Source: Kappaphycus alvarezii (Eukaryota > Rhodophyta > Florideophyceae > Gigartinales > Solieriaceae). Taken from it: a DNA stretch of 64,000 nucleotides. The translations under genes and the position numbers were made by a program. Location: the NCBI GenBank assembly GCA_002205965.3, contig NADL03000639.1:744001-808000 (forward strand), given 5' to 3'. Under the pieces are notes generated by a model. The model had not been told where the DNA came from and did no database searches. It saw nothing but the letters and a program-made list of their open reading frames with translations. Of the stretch, positions 1 to 11,356 are shown in pieces (within the stretch, counting starts at the first letter, position 1; every line of letters starts with the position of its first letter).

Positions 1-672
1 TTGATGCAATTTGAGCCTCCAACACAAGTTTATCAAATGGCCAGACTCTGAAGAGATAGCAACGCTCTGTTCTGATATTAAGAGAAATTACGGGTATGAA
101 TGGGCCTTTTTTGTGACAGACGGTACTACACATAACTTTGCATTCGTTCCCGTATTTTAAAAGGAAACGTTCTTTGATCGCAAGTCAAACTACAGGATGC
201 AAGCTTTGGTATCTAACGACCACAATCTAATCATTCGTGATATTGTGGTGGGATGGCCTGGATCTGCTCACGACGCACTTGTGCGAGATCTGCGTCATAT
301 TTGGACCCAAACAAGGCGAATGAGTACTTCACTGGACATCAGCACGGCCTCTGTGATGCAGCGTTCGGAATTTATCCGAGGCTCATCCCAAATTATAAGG
401 CTCCACATACAAAATTCGCAGATAACCTGGCATACAACCATTACCATAGTACTCTCCGTATTAAGTCTGAACACGTTATTGGGCACGTTAAGAGCCGTTT
501 CCAAGGACTGCGATCCGTGAGGGTTAGACTGCGTAAGAATACTCTCCTATTGACTCTCGGCGGCCGAGGCCGCCGAGAGTCAATAGAGAGTAGCAAAGAG
601 CCAAGCGTCATCATGAAGGTCTCGATGGATGGCTTCGAATGCTCCTCGCAGTTCCAGGTCAAACCTTGTTGA
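1..672 (+). mobile_element. PIF/Harbinger (HARBI1-like) transposase, 5' part outside window, broken
   Basis: This is the catalytic half of a DDE transposase of the PIF/Harbinger DNA transposon superfamily, which cuts and pastes its own element. Three family signatures are visible: a first aspartate in VTDGTTHN (near base 115), a second in GWPGSAHDALVRD (near 250-290), and the glutamate in SEHVIGHVKSRFQGLR (near 465-510). The stretch PRLIPNYKAP before the last motif is also typical. The frame changes once near base 290-300, and a TAA at 158-160 interrupts the upstream part, so the copy is dead. The N-terminus lies left of the window. The Myb/SANT-like gene on the opposite strand at 1.7-2.9 kb is the usual partner protein of such elements. 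Confidence 0.8.
541..591. repeat. near-perfect long palindrome (hairpin)
   Basis: Two 17-base arms (548-564 and 569-585) are exact reverse complements around the 4-base loop CGAG. Pairing continues on both sides (541-546 with 586-591) apart from one unpaired C at 547. The core is GC-rich. It lies just past the last conserved motif of the Harbinger transposase, where the coding similarity ends. Confidence 0.9.
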
Positions 673-1694
673 GCTAGAAAGTTTGAGTTGCAGCGGGGCA
701 GTTCGGAGAGCTCAGACCATGCGGGAGGCACTTGCGCAGTAGCAGAGTATATAGGAAAGCCGTTTGTGAGTCACGAAGTGATCTGCAAGTAGACCAAAAC
801 TTCCGTGTAGACTAAGCCGAGTGGAAATGAGGGACTCGCATGTCTCGGGATGACCAATTGGCGCGCCTAATGTCTATATAGCGCGCTGGCGATGACGGGG
901 CAGGTAGGCTTGCCGAGGTGGTGGGGTGAACCACCAAGCCTCTATTTTAGATAAATTGATAAAGACACCCTAGTCGAGCCTTCGGTTTGTATGAAGCGCA
1001 GAAGGCCGGGGCTAAGTCCTTTGGATGAAGAAGTTACCGTAGTCCGCTACCAACTCTGGAGGGAATATCAGGGAGGTGGGTAAAGAGAAGGGAGCATGTG
1101 TTTGAGGAGGGCGAGGGGGACACAGCAACCTCGACCCAAGATAGGGGGAGGAGCAGGTGCGAGGAGGGGGTAGTGAAATAGGAATGGTGAGAGAGAAAGG
1201 GGGAGAGTATCATCAGGAAGGGGAGTGAAGAAATTTCCTGTAATTCCGCATTGCATATTTTGACAGCTTACACTTGATCAAATGAAAGTGCAGCCACCAT
1301 AAATTTTTGCCATAATCCTTGCCGTACAAGCCACACGACGCCATTTACGCCTTCATCTCCTTCCCGCTGTTGTCTTGACTTGCATGGCTCAACTTGAGCC
1401 ATGTATGATGCCGAAATATATTTGAAATGGAGTTCTCAAACATCAGCACTACCTGTGGCCTGGAGCATGCCTTATATCTGAACATAAACTCTCTCGCCTT
1501 CTCTCGTTCTCCGAGATTGTCCCAGGTAATGTCTGCTTGTCTCAGGCTTGCGATCTTGTCCTGTTCATCCTCTCGCGGGCTTCGTTCTTCTTCATTTCAA
1601 ATTTCTCTTTTTCTATGTCAACTTTGGTCTTGATAACATTAATCTCTGACTCCCTTAACCTAAGAGCGCTCGCGAAGGGCATAGTCTTTCTCCT
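673..1694. other. no recognisable gene
   Basis: This kilobase separates the transposase from the opposite-strand Myb/SANT-like gene. Short open frames are present but none resembles a known protein, and a purine-rich tract occurs at about 1070-1215. It is probably interior sequence of the Harbinger element. Confidence 0.4.
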
Positions 1695-2900
1695 TTAGAG
1701 CGAGGTCAGCTCATTGATTGAAACATCCTCCCTGCGATAAACTAGTTCCTGGTCATAAACTTTCGCTGGTGTGCATCTGCTCACAAGTGGCCTTGCTATC
1801 TCCTGCTGAGCATTGTTAATTTCGTTAAGACTTTCATCTAATTGCGTAATTGATTTAACGCGATCATTAACTTTGCGACGCTTAGTACTGTCTCTATGCT
1901 TGCTCTTATTCCAAGCATTATCATCACCAGTCGCTTCGTCAAGATCTTCGTTGATCACTGCGGCACCACTTGGAACCTGCCCTAAATCTCTTATCTCCTT
2001 TTCTCGTCTAATTTCGGCCACAGATTCCATAGTAGCACAGTTTGGCGTTTCATTCACTGGACAATGTCCATGTCATCAGCAGTGCCATCGCTATCTGGGA
2101 TTTGAGCTGGTTCCGGAATGATGTGGCCCGAAGAAAGCGTCCTTGAACTCAATTTCGCTTGCTCCAGCATCAGTTACGGAAATAATCCCTGCGCAAACGG
2201 CCGTTGAGTCCTATAACTGCATTAGGATCTCTCCTGGTTTCAGAATCTCTTATGTGACCCAGAGTTATGTTTTCCGCATATCCAAATAAACGGTGGCGAG
2301 ACATCAGTCTTGTCAGATAAAAATCGATGACATGACTCGAAATGGATGAACTCTCGCGAGATGTGTGAGGGTAAAGAATTTCCGTCCCCAACTGCCAACC
2401 CGGCGCCTGAGCTCGAGTATTTGTCAAACACCTCCTTGTAGCGTCTGAACCAATACTGCAGTTTCGATGTGACTCGCGAAGTTTGAACTTGCACTGTGTT
2501 GTCTCCTCTCTTCTTGAAAACTCTCGATTTAAGTGAGCCGCAGCCTGCCTTCCAAAAGCTCTTTTGAGAATTTCTTGTAGTCGGCATAGTGCTTTTCCCA
2601 GTAGTCAATCAACAGGTACTCGTCCCTCGACAGTCCACTTGTAAAGTGATTCGGATTGCTGCCTTATCCCTTGCCCCTCTTTGACCTGGACCCTTTCTTT
2701 CGCTGATTATGTTTAACAGAGGGCTTTCTTACGACATAAGGGTTTTTGGTAGTTCTCCTTCAGAGGTGGCCTCATAGAAGCGTCAACGTTCACATCAGAG
2801 ATCCTCCCTGCCTCAGCGCACCGCTCCACCCATTTGAAGTAGCGTCCTGCAGCCCTTTCATGATATGTCATCCCCATTGTAAGGTCCGAAGGCTTGTGAG
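1695..2900 (-). pseudogene. Myb/SANT-like (trihelix-type) DNA-binding protein, probable Harbinger partner
   Basis: The minus strand encodes pieces of a Myb/SANT-like protein. Upstream, near 2600-2650, reads DEYLLIDYWEKHYADYKK; next comes SQKSFWKAG, then VTSKLQYWFRRYKEVFDKY (near 2430-2480). These are the FW and YW/RRY signatures of the SANT-type domain in PIF/Harbinger accessory proteins and related trihelix-like families. The C-terminal part (1695-2057) is charged and lacks the domain. Several frame changes and stops separate the pieces, so it is decayed. Its nearness to the Harbinger transposase, tail to tail, supports its being the second gene of the same element. A stand-alone host gene is the alternative. 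Confidence 0.55.
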
Positions 2901-4220
2901 ATGATGGATAGAACTAGGGCGAGACCTTGGATCAGTTAACAAAACCATGCCATTTGAAGGCCTTGGCAATATAGGAACAGCGGTTGTCGTCTTGTGAGCT
3001 TGTGTTGGACAGGTTGCCGGTACATATTCTACAATGGGAGTAGATGAGTCGTGGATTCTTGGTGGGGGGACTGGAGCAGACTAATTTCGTCAGGATCTCG
3101 GGGCATATCGATTGATGTGATCGAGTAAATTCTTTTGTATAGACTGACTGCTGTCTGGCAAAGGGATGGTTACAGTCTCAAGAAATATGTGAGATATCAT
3201 GACGATATAAGTACTTTCAACAAGATTTCACCACCTGTCCCGTTCAAGGACATTTTCCTTGAATAGCAGAGGAAACAGGATCCCATGATCCTCCCTTGGT
3301 CTGTAACCCCGCTTAGACAGATCTACTTGTCCCGATCCATTGCGACTTTGCCGATGCTATGGTTTTGAACTTCGTTTATTCCTTATAGACGCTTTGTTCA
3401 TCCCCCGCCTGATCTATCTGGAGTACCTGTTTGTGGTGTACCGGAGTTTTGGTACCGCTTGTCCCGCCATTTCAGAATAGTTCAGTTGAGTTAGCAGTGA
3501 TAGAATTGCGTTTGCTGCATTCCCGCGAATTCAGGTTGTTGATCGGCTCTGAACTTGTCTGTGGTATGGACGTCGCTTACGAAACTCTTTAAAGATCAAA
3601 TGTATTCGGACTTACCGCTTGATCGGGTAATTCGGCAAGTTGAAGAGGGATCAGGATCATGCTCTGGGCTCAAGTCACCTTCAAAGGTAACAAAGGTAAA
3701 AGAATACCTTGATCACTGTACATATTTTTGGCCTCCAGAGACAGCACAATGCTTGTCTGAATCCAAACCCTCTTAGACAGCCCGGCAGAAAGGGTTGCCT
3801 GAGTCAGAACTCCCTGACCTGTCAAGTAAGGGGCTTCGCTCACTGCTGTTACGGAACAGCTCTCTATCCCTTAGGGAACAGCTGACCATATTTTTCATGC
3901 ATTAAAAACACCCCAAATTTCCCCCCAGCTCACAGTGAAGCCACCAAGCGATTAGGTCCAATCATCCGAGCATTACAGTCCACGTGTAGCCCTTCTCTGC
4001 AATTCTTGACGGCTCCACCTGAAGTTGCTAGAGACAGTCTGTCATGCCTATCTGGCCATCATGTGTTCAAAAAAAAGGCAATAATTTCTTGGCTCAAAAT
4101 GCGCCTTGCCATGAATACCCTTAGCATTCCCTGAAGCACTGCCTTGAAAAGCAGAGGCTGAGTGTGGGATGGCTTAATTTCGAAAGATATTGTTGTGGCT
4201 CACAGTGGCCGGTGTCCTGT
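2901..4220. other. no recognisable gene
   Basis: No open frame in this stretch resembles a known family. It probably contains the right flank of the Harbinger element, but the terminal inverted repeats cannot be tested because the left end is outside the window. Confidence 0.4.
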
Positions 4221-4350
4221 CCACAAATTATGGTCCCGAGAGCCATGTACAGTACCGTACATGGCCACAAATTCGGGATACGAGAGCCATGTACAGTACT
4301 GTGCATGGCTCTGAGCCACAAATGGCGTGTACTGCACAACAGTACAGTAG
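4221..4350. repeat. 44-bp tandem repeat carrying GTAC palindromes
   Basis: Two and a half units of about 44 bases begin with CCACAAATT at 4221 and 4265, then a degraded third. Each unit carries a hairpin of the form CCATGTAC - loop - GTRCATGG, containing the GTACAGTAC motif found elsewhere in the window. The array sits roughly 100 bases upstream of a TATA box, so a role as a regulatory binding array is plausible but unproven. Confidence 0.75.
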
Positions 4351-4451
4351 AGGCGCCTCAAAACAGGCGAATAGGGGGGTCTAAGGGCTACTTTTTATGT
4401 TTTGCTAGGAATTTAGTAGCAATTTGTGCGTTTTAGTAATTTGCGAATCTC

Positions 4452-4459
4452 TATATAAA
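4452..4459 (+). promoter_or_regulatory. TATA box
   Basis: TATATAAA lies between the GTAC palindrome array and a C/A-rich leader that runs into the zinc-finger gene. The spacing fits a core promoter for the plus-strand transcript. Confidence 0.5.
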
Positions 4460-4630
4460 GGCTGGTCGACCGGGGTGTGAGCCTCGACCGACAAGAAAAA
4501 GCCAGTACCACATCCAAACCTCCCACCCAAAACCTCCACACTCCAAAACCCCCCACACCCAAAACCTCCACATCCAAAAACCCCACTCCAAACGTTGCCG
4601 TCCGACTCCTTGTTGTCCTTTAGGCAGTGG

Positions 4631-4759
4631 TGTCCCTTGTCTCCTTGGACTTACGGTGTGCATACCGAAGTTCAAGGGGGCAATACCCATTATACTGCAG
4701 GTGTCCCTTGTCTCTTTGGACTTTCGGTGCTTAGCTCGAAGTTCAAGGGGCAATACCCT
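4631..4759. repeat. 71-bp tandem duplication in the zinc-finger gene leader
   Basis: A segment starting TGTCCCTTGTCTC at 4631 is repeated at 4702 with moderate divergence. Both units contain GAAGTTCAAGGGG and CAATACCC. It lies between the TATA box and the coding part. Confidence 0.8.
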
Positions 4760-4799
4760 CAGTGACTGCTATACTCTAAAAACCTTCCTGGAACTTCGG

Positions 4800-5453
4800 G
4801 AATGGTTGGAGGGTTAAGAAGCCACTACGCACCCCGAAGGATCATCAAAGGTATCAGGAACTCCGTCGGAGGGAAGAAAGGGAAGGCCTCGTCAACAGAT
4901 CTACCGAAGGGGAGAGCTCTGCCATCACAGCTTACCCTAGGCATCCCCTTATTGACGACGAGGCCGAGGAGGGGTCCGAAGAATCCGAACAGGTCTCCAT
5001 CCGGAACGGGTCTCCTTCCCAAGCCTCTAGCTACTCAAGACAACCCCCTCGCTCTGCACAGCCTTCGTCCCGTCCGTCGCACCGTACAACCGCCCTTGGG
5101 TCCTCTTCCGTGGCTACTTCCTCCCGGGCCCAGGCCCGCATTGACCTTGTCTGTACCACAGCTTTTAAAGTCGCAACAGACAGGAGAGAAGGGAGAGGAA
5201 TAAGAAAGGCAAAAAGCCTAAGTTTCACTGTCGCATCTGCGACATCGAGTTCGTCAGTTCCGGACAAAAAGCTGTGCACGAGGCTGGTGGGAGGCACCAA
5301 AGGGCAGAACAAAGGTTAAGGGAAAGCAAGGATCCTCCGCGGTGTACTGATTGCGACATTACCTTCGCCCAGGAGATCGACCTAGAGACTCATCTGCGCA
5401 GTAACAAGCACCGTAGGAGAGCTTCCTTTCTCGGCGAGAAGAGACGTAATTAG
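4800..5453 (+). CDS. two-finger U1-type C2H2 zinc-finger protein (frame-changed)
   Basis: The C-terminus holds two zinc fingers of the U1/matrin spacing C-x2-C-x12-H-x5-H: CRICDIEFVSS...H...H at about 5230-5300 and CTDCDITFAQ...H...H at about 5343-5415. The second ends in a basic tail before a TAG at 5451-5453. Such fingers bind RNA or double-stranded nucleic acid in splicing and ribosome-assembly proteins. The upstream part, in another frame, is acidic and serine-rich (DDEAEEGSEESEQ, then many Ser/Arg/Pro). One frame change near 5150-5190 separates them, and no GT-AG intron there explains it. The start codon is not certain. The gene lies after a TATA box and is followed by an A-rich tract, which suggests a retrocopied gene or a mobile-element ORF. 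The specific function is unknown. Confidence 0.5.
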
Positions 5454-5467
5454 AGTATTTTATTGAA

Positions 5468-5546
5468 CTAAAAAAAACAAGAGAAAAAAAAAGAAAACAA
5501 AAAAAAAGAAAACAAACAAAAAAAGAAACAAACAAACAAAATAAAA
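5468..5546 (+). repeat. A-rich tract after the zinc-finger ORF
   Basis: Fifteen bases after the stop codon begins a run of about 80 bases that is nearly all A, broken by G and C. This is what a degraded poly(A) tail of a retroposed transcript looks like, although a simple A-rich repeat is possible. Confidence 0.6.
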
Positions 5547-5652
5547 TTAGAAGCCCTCAAATAGAGGTGCGAAAGAAAAACAGAACCCCTTCAGTGCTTA
5601 ACAGAAAAATAGCACTATTAGATATCGTGACTGTTGTCCTGCGTCGTGGTGT

Positions 5653-5671
5653 GTACAGTACTGTACTGTAC
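5653..5671. repeat. GTAC palindrome cluster
   Basis: The sequence is GTACAGTACTGTACTGTAC, an overlapping run of the motif GTACWGTAC. It is one of at least nine clusters in the left half of the window. Confidence 0.85.
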
Positions 5672-8600
5672 ATAGGAAGAAAGGGGGGGCTACAAAAGCT
5701 TCTCAATGCACTAGTGTGGAACGCATTAGCCGCGTGGATGTAACCGACCACATCCTCCATGTATTAAAATAACCCAAAAATTCCCCCCCCCCCCCAGTAG
5801 AAAGCAATCCACACAGCACGTTGAGCATGCTGTGGGCTATGGATTGTCATCGACCGACTGTACGATTGCCGGTTGTAGTTTGCAAAAAATAACCCGTATT
5901 GTCCCATACAGTACAAGCCCGCATCAACCCACAGCGCGCGGTAGGTTACCGCGCACACACACCATGACGTATGCATGATCATCACCAATTGCAAGACGAT
6001 CAGTACCATCGAGAAATGATCACGTGCCCAATTCCATCATGCATTGCAAAATGCGCACGTTCATACCCAACCAACCCAATTCATTGTTTTAGAAACGACA
6101 CAAAAGTACCGACCCATCTTCACCCTCCGCATACAGTCCACCGCAAACAACCAACCCCCACCCGGTCCACACCTTCACCATCCACAAAACAGAAACAAGC
6201 TTCTGTTATCCAAACAACCCGCAGCAGAGTCCCCAAGCGCCAGCATGGCCACCCCGCAAGCACGGCCCATGAAACGAGGTAGCGAAAGGGCAGTAACGTA
6301 CCACCAAGTTGCGACATGAACCCAGGGCAAGTGACGTCTGCCTCCGAAACTTCCATGATAGCACCGGCCGTGCCACGTGTGGTACCCGGCGGGGCAAACG
6401 GTGGGCTCAGGGAGAGTGGGTGCGGTGCGGGCGGGCGGGTATCGCAAGTCGGGTTTCGTGATTCTTGCGGCGTTGTATTGGCTACGGTGTGTTGGGGCAA
6501 AAGGGTCGGGGTGTTTTTTTTTGCTGGGGTGTTTGGGCTGGGGAATGGGCGGAGGGGGATGGGGTGGGGAGTCGCAGGTGCTGGACTCCGGGATGGGCCC
6601 TTGTTTGATGGGTTTTTTGGTGGCCAGGTGTCGTTGGCGCGGTGTGATTCGTTTGGTGTGAGGTTGATGAGGGAAGATGAGATTTAATCATTGAATGATC
6701 GTAGAATGCGGGGCGGGGAGAATGATTAGAAAATCCACACTAACAATTGCTGACAAATTGCATGGGCCCAATCCATCCCCCCTTTGAAATATGCAGCAGA
6801 AGTGATTATTTCAATTCCCGTTTGTTCAACTTGAGACCGTTTTGATACGGTAACGTGTGACTAATAACGTATTGTATTGTGCATGCTGAAATGAGATGCA
6901 GTTGTAAGTTACGTATGATTGGATTGTAGGAATTATACCGACGGAAAGACTTTCAACATCATATTCTTGTTATCCAGTGCTTTACAGCAGTCTAGAGAAA
7001 TCTACAGTGACAAAGGTAATTCTGGGAGTGAAAGGCGAGGCTGGCTGATGAGGGGGTGGTTAACTGTTGGTGGTACGCAGCCTGTGTTTGTTCAGGGCGA
7101 AACAGACACCTGAGCCATCAGGAGGTGAACGGCCGAATAACAGCGATGGGCTGTTGAGAGCATAGCAGAGAGCTTAATTGCCCCTGGATGCCATTCCATA
7201 TCGAATCGAATGCGCCGGCGATCGACATGGAGGAAACATCGCAGACTGAGACCTTCCGTTTTTGCAAACATCACTGACATGCAAGGACATGGCGTGATGA
7301 TGTCGACTGATCAATGGACACTAGGAGAACACCTGCCATGGGGCGCATGCCATGAGACAAAAGGGAGATATGTTAACCCACAGGATTTGAGAAGATATTT
7401 AATCAGTTCACATAGCAATAGTATGCTATGCAATGTGCTTATATTAAATAGGGAATACCTTGGTCGGCTCCAAAACCGTGATCCGTCTAAATGCGTCGTC
7501 ATGTCTCGATCGATGCCCAACTTTCTACGTCACTATTTCTCGTCTCTTTCCTGCCATGTTTGTCAGGCTGGCAGACTCATCTACTTTCTCACATGTGCCT
7601 CTTCTCAATTTATGTCGCACTCACCTTTGCGGCATCGAGGAATGAGCGTTTCCGCTATGAGTATCGTCAACAATCGAGTGCGCACTTTCCGCGTCATGCG
7701 CAGAACCGACTTGTAGAAAGCGTGGTGTCCATGTACAGCGCAACAGTATCAGCATAGATCGAGACTCGTAGAGAGAATTAACATTTACTATGACATGCGA
7801 GAACGGCAGAAGATGCGTGGACTATGCTTCGTAAGCCTTGTAGAGTGAATTTCAAGTTGCTTTTATTGTCTAGTGGGTATTGGAAGAACCGGGTATGGTG
7901 TTGGTTTTACAAAAGACGGTAAATAACGGTTTTAGAGCCGAAGCGCAGTAAACTTGAGAAAATCACGATTAAGGAGAGCCGTTTGATAACTGTAGTTGAT
8001 CTTCCACAGGACATATTTTATCCGTTAACAAGAATGTGGGAGATACTTGATTTTGCTTCAACCAATGTGGAGAAACACTTTCGGAAGTGGGAATTTCTTC
8101 GTTGGAAGAAGAAGAGCTCGGAATGACTCGTCCTGCTTGAAGTAAGTTTCCATTTGTTGACTTTGCATGGAGCAAACAAAGTGGCACAATGCAAATTCAA
8201 TTGATTGGAAGATCAAGACAGTGCCAATAGAAGAGGTAGAGAACTGACAGAGCTAGAAAATTCGTGGACAACCTGCAGGGGCTTTTACTTGGCAAGTATT
8301 TGTGAGGTCAAGTACAAAACGCACTGAAGCATAGCATGCCTGTGTGAACTTTCATAAGTAGTCGTGACAATGATGCAAGGTTCGTGACGCAAAAGCGGGG
8401 GTAGGTTTTATTGGACGTGGTGTGATGCTGAGGGTGATAATGTGTCTAATGTGTCGCTAGCTGGATATCTGTTGAAACGCACTGATCGAACGACTGTATG
8501 TGTTGTATTCCAAAGGTAGGAAAGAAGAGATATGTGTCCCTTGAATACGCAAAGATCGATGGGTCGCCAAAAGAGAGTTAATCCGGACCTTGGAAGGATT

Positions 8601-8740
8601 GATTATTTAAAGGGGGGCTTTTACGCACTGCTGCGGATGTCAGCAGCAGCACTCGAAATTGTCAACAATCAGCAGAGGTTTAGACGTCTTTTGGCATTGG
8701 CTTGGCGATAGCGCAAGAGACATGTTTGGTCATTGTTTCA
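5672..8740. other. no recognisable gene; low-complexity stretches
   Basis: A poly(C) run occurs near 5785-5796 and a G/T-rich stretch at about 6370-6670. Several frames of 60-170 codons are open on both strands, but none shows a domain, a hydrophobic pattern or a repeat that I recognise, and overlapping frames on opposite strands are equally long. It is probably intergenic or decayed sequence. Confidence 0.4.
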
Positions 8741-8775
8741 TACTGTACAGTATACTGTACTGTACTGTACTGTGT
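8741..8775. repeat. GTAC palindrome cluster
   Basis: Overlapping copies of ACTGTAC and GTACAGTA run for about 35 bases. No gene is recognised nearby. Confidence 0.85.
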
Positions 8776-9028
8776 AATAATTTAGTGTGCCAGGAAAATG
8801 TGTAGGGTACTTTTCGACGCGTCATTATTAGGCACAAACAGGACACTTGGAATACGTTGTGACTGTTGACAGTAATCAGATTGCATTGCGAGAGCTGTTG
8901 AAAATACACGAGTACAAATCTGTTGTAACATGTTGGTGATACAGTGTAAAACTTGCATCAAGAGCAAGAATAAAGGCAAGCTTGTTATATGTACATTATA
9001 TCGTATTGCTCTCCCACTTTACTATGCA

Positions 9029-9073
9029 GTACTGTACTGTACTGTACTGTACATTAATGTACTGTACTGTACA
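9029..9073. repeat. GTAC palindrome cluster
   Basis: Two runs of the ACTGTACTGTAC type (about 9029-9053 and 9058-9073) are separated by a few AT-rich bases. Confidence 0.85.
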
Positions 9074-9271
9074 ATAATGAACATGAAGCAATATTCAATG
9101 GTCATGTGCACCTTGCGTGATGGGCTACTTTTTTTCCTTATTTGCATTAGAAACCAGGCAAAATAAAGGGGTCTACTGTATAATACTACTGAATATGCGT
9201 ATGCGTACAGTAAATGTGTGGCACGTGAAAGAGTCCAGCACACTACTGCTACTACCCCACTGCACGGTAAT

Positions 9272-9297
9272 GTATAGTACAGTACAGTACAGTACAG
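9272..9297. repeat. GTAC palindrome cluster (opposite phase)
   Basis: The run is written as AGTACAGTACAGTACAG, the reverse complement of the run at 9029-9073. The two clusters therefore form an inverted pair about 200 bases apart. Confidence 0.8.
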
Positions 9298-9574
9298 CTG
9301 CACTGTATATCTGCTTGGACCGCGCGGTATGGTTGTTTCCCAATCGCACCAAATGTTGATTTTGTGACATCGTTAAAATCACACCACACTATATACGGTA
9401 GCGTACGACAGCCCACGAGGACAAGCACGACAAGAAAAGCACAAGGCATGATGGAGGCAACATGTCTCACAATAGCGCACAAGGGTAACGGGCAATCAAA
9501 CGTCCCGAACAATTCTGAGCCTATTAACCTGCCCCCCCCCGACACATGCATACACACATAACGCGCCTCTACGC

Positions 9575-9600
9575 CTCGCTCGCTCGCTCGCTCGCTCGCC
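9575..9600. repeat. CTCG microsatellite
   Basis: About six perfect tandem copies of CTCG. A run of Cs precedes it at about 9531-9540. Confidence 0.9.
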
Positions 9601-10867
9601 CGCCTCCCAATTGAGCAAATTGCACAGGACGCCTCACCCCAAACTACACCATCCATACAACGGCCAGCGAAACATTTTCTTCAATTCCTACTCTCCTATG
9701 TCTTCGCTGTTGTTCATTATGTCGCACGTGCCTCATTGTGGCAACCATCAAAATCATTGGGCTAACGTCAATCGTGCTCGCAGAAACCAAAGGTCCCATG
9801 TTGCAATACCAACAGGCATGATTCGAATCAACCAGTGATTCAAAGTCGCCAATAGCTTTGTTACAAAAGAGCAAATGCTTGGTATATACATTACCAAAGC
9901 CGTTCTGTTTCGCCTTTCCAATCCTGCCCGAGACACTCTGCCCTCGTCATCGAGCCAACAAACACACCGTTGTTCGCACCCAATTGCCCATAACGCGTTG
10001 CGTGTGCCCACCCTTCATTTCTTACTGTACTCGTACTACCCAGACGCTAGCTGGACGATCGAGTGTGGGCAACAATTAAAAGTTTTACCCTTTGCCCAAC
10101 ATTTCACAAAAACTGTACAGTAGGTCCGGCCCGACCCATCCACAACCATCCGTACCAATCGTTCACTATTCGCATTCCACTTTTTCCCACCCCCAACTTT
10201 CGACATTTTTCCTTCCTCCCCAACTCCCTGTTTCATCTCCTTCACCTTCACCACTGCCCCATCACTTCATCAAGAGCCTCTTGCGAACAATTAAAGGCTA
10301 ATATCCGCCACATCCACCCACCTCTAGGGCTTGTGTCCCCGAGCTCTCTCAAATATCTTCATTGCAACGTCCCTGCTCCCATCCCAATACAAAAGGCAAT
10401 TTCTTTCAATCACCACACTCGCTCATTGATTATCCCTCCAAGTCAGCCCTTACTAAATCCGACAATCCATGCCCCGCATCAAACATATGAAACCAAAAGA
10501 GCCCGCCCTTCCCGTTACTCTCCCTTCCCGCCATTCACTGACTTCCTCCCCCTCGCTTCCACACTTACAAATCCCCCGCCCCCGATAACAATAACCGTCA
10601 ACCAAATCACCCCATCCCTTTGTATATATAATCATAACTTCCCCTATCTACTCCCACTCTTTCACCACTGTCCCCCCCTCCTCCCACCCACCCCCTTAAC
10701 ACCATAGATCACTCTCCCCCTCTCCCAGTTCCCCGTCCCATAACAATCCCCTACCCCCTCATCCCTTTCCACCTCCACTCTCCATTTTCATACCATCCTT
10801 CACCCACCCACATCCTCCCTTCTTAAAACCCGCCCCCCTTCCCCACCTTTCCCAACTCAACCCCAAA
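9601..10867. other. C-rich upstream region, no recognisable gene
   Basis: Bases 10,130-10,860 are strongly C-rich on the plus strand with few G, resembling a long promoter and leader rather than coding DNA. Proline-rich open frames here follow from base composition. A lone CTGTACAG lies at about 10,113. The tract ends in a leader of the form CAACCCCAAAATG at the ORF starting at 10,868. Confidence 0.45.
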
Positions 10868-11356
10868 ATGTCCATCCCGTTACCTCCGCCCCGAAACGGC
10901 GTCGCGGTCGTCAACCGCGTCCCTCCCTCCTTCCCCCCCGCTCAAATCCGCCGTCACTCATTTCGCTCATCTCGTCGGTCAACCGCGCGTTATCGAGCCC
11001 GCCGGTTTTCGCGACTTCGCGGCTGGCTGCACACATTGCAGCCCTGCTGCATCCCCCTATTGGGATCCCCTGGTCAATGCCGTCATGTATGATGTGCTGG
11101 CGACTTGCGTGAGGTCCATCGTCTCAAGCCGGATCTTGTTCGGGAGATTGTTAAGGCTGTTGTTATTCCGAGGGAGGGCGAAAGTTCCAAGTTGGTTAGC
11201 ACGAATTGTGGACGGCAGTGTGCGAGGCCGGCCTCTGGTGTTACGTTGATGGTCATTTTGGATCGTGTTTTTGGAGATCGTGAATGGTTTGATAGGTTGG
11301 AACGAAAGGGGGTGGTAGACAGGCTAGTGTCTGGGGATGGAGCCCGCGACTGTTAG
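10868..11356 (+). CDS. unidentified protein, frame-changed
   Basis: An ATG at 10,868 follows a C-rich leader like that of the dynamin gene downstream, so I take it as a real start. The protein-like sequence moves between frames: the N-terminus MSIPLPPPRNG, then VTHFAHLVGQPRVIEPAGF near 10,950-11,010 and SPYWDPLVNAVMYDVLA near 11,055-11,105. It continues with LREVHRLKPDLVREIVKAVV to a TAG at 11,354-11,356. The pieces look like one moderately conserved soluble protein with at least two frame changes. I do not recognise the family. Confidence 0.35.

Noticed and set aside
6044-6691. Overlapping open frames on both strands
   Set aside because: The lengths are similar in four or more frames and the region is low in complexity. 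No domain or conserved pattern supports any of them.
10063-10707. Proline/serine-rich ORF of 214 codons
   Set aside because: The stretch is C-rich with few G, so stops are rare by composition. It looks like an upstream region and has no domain.
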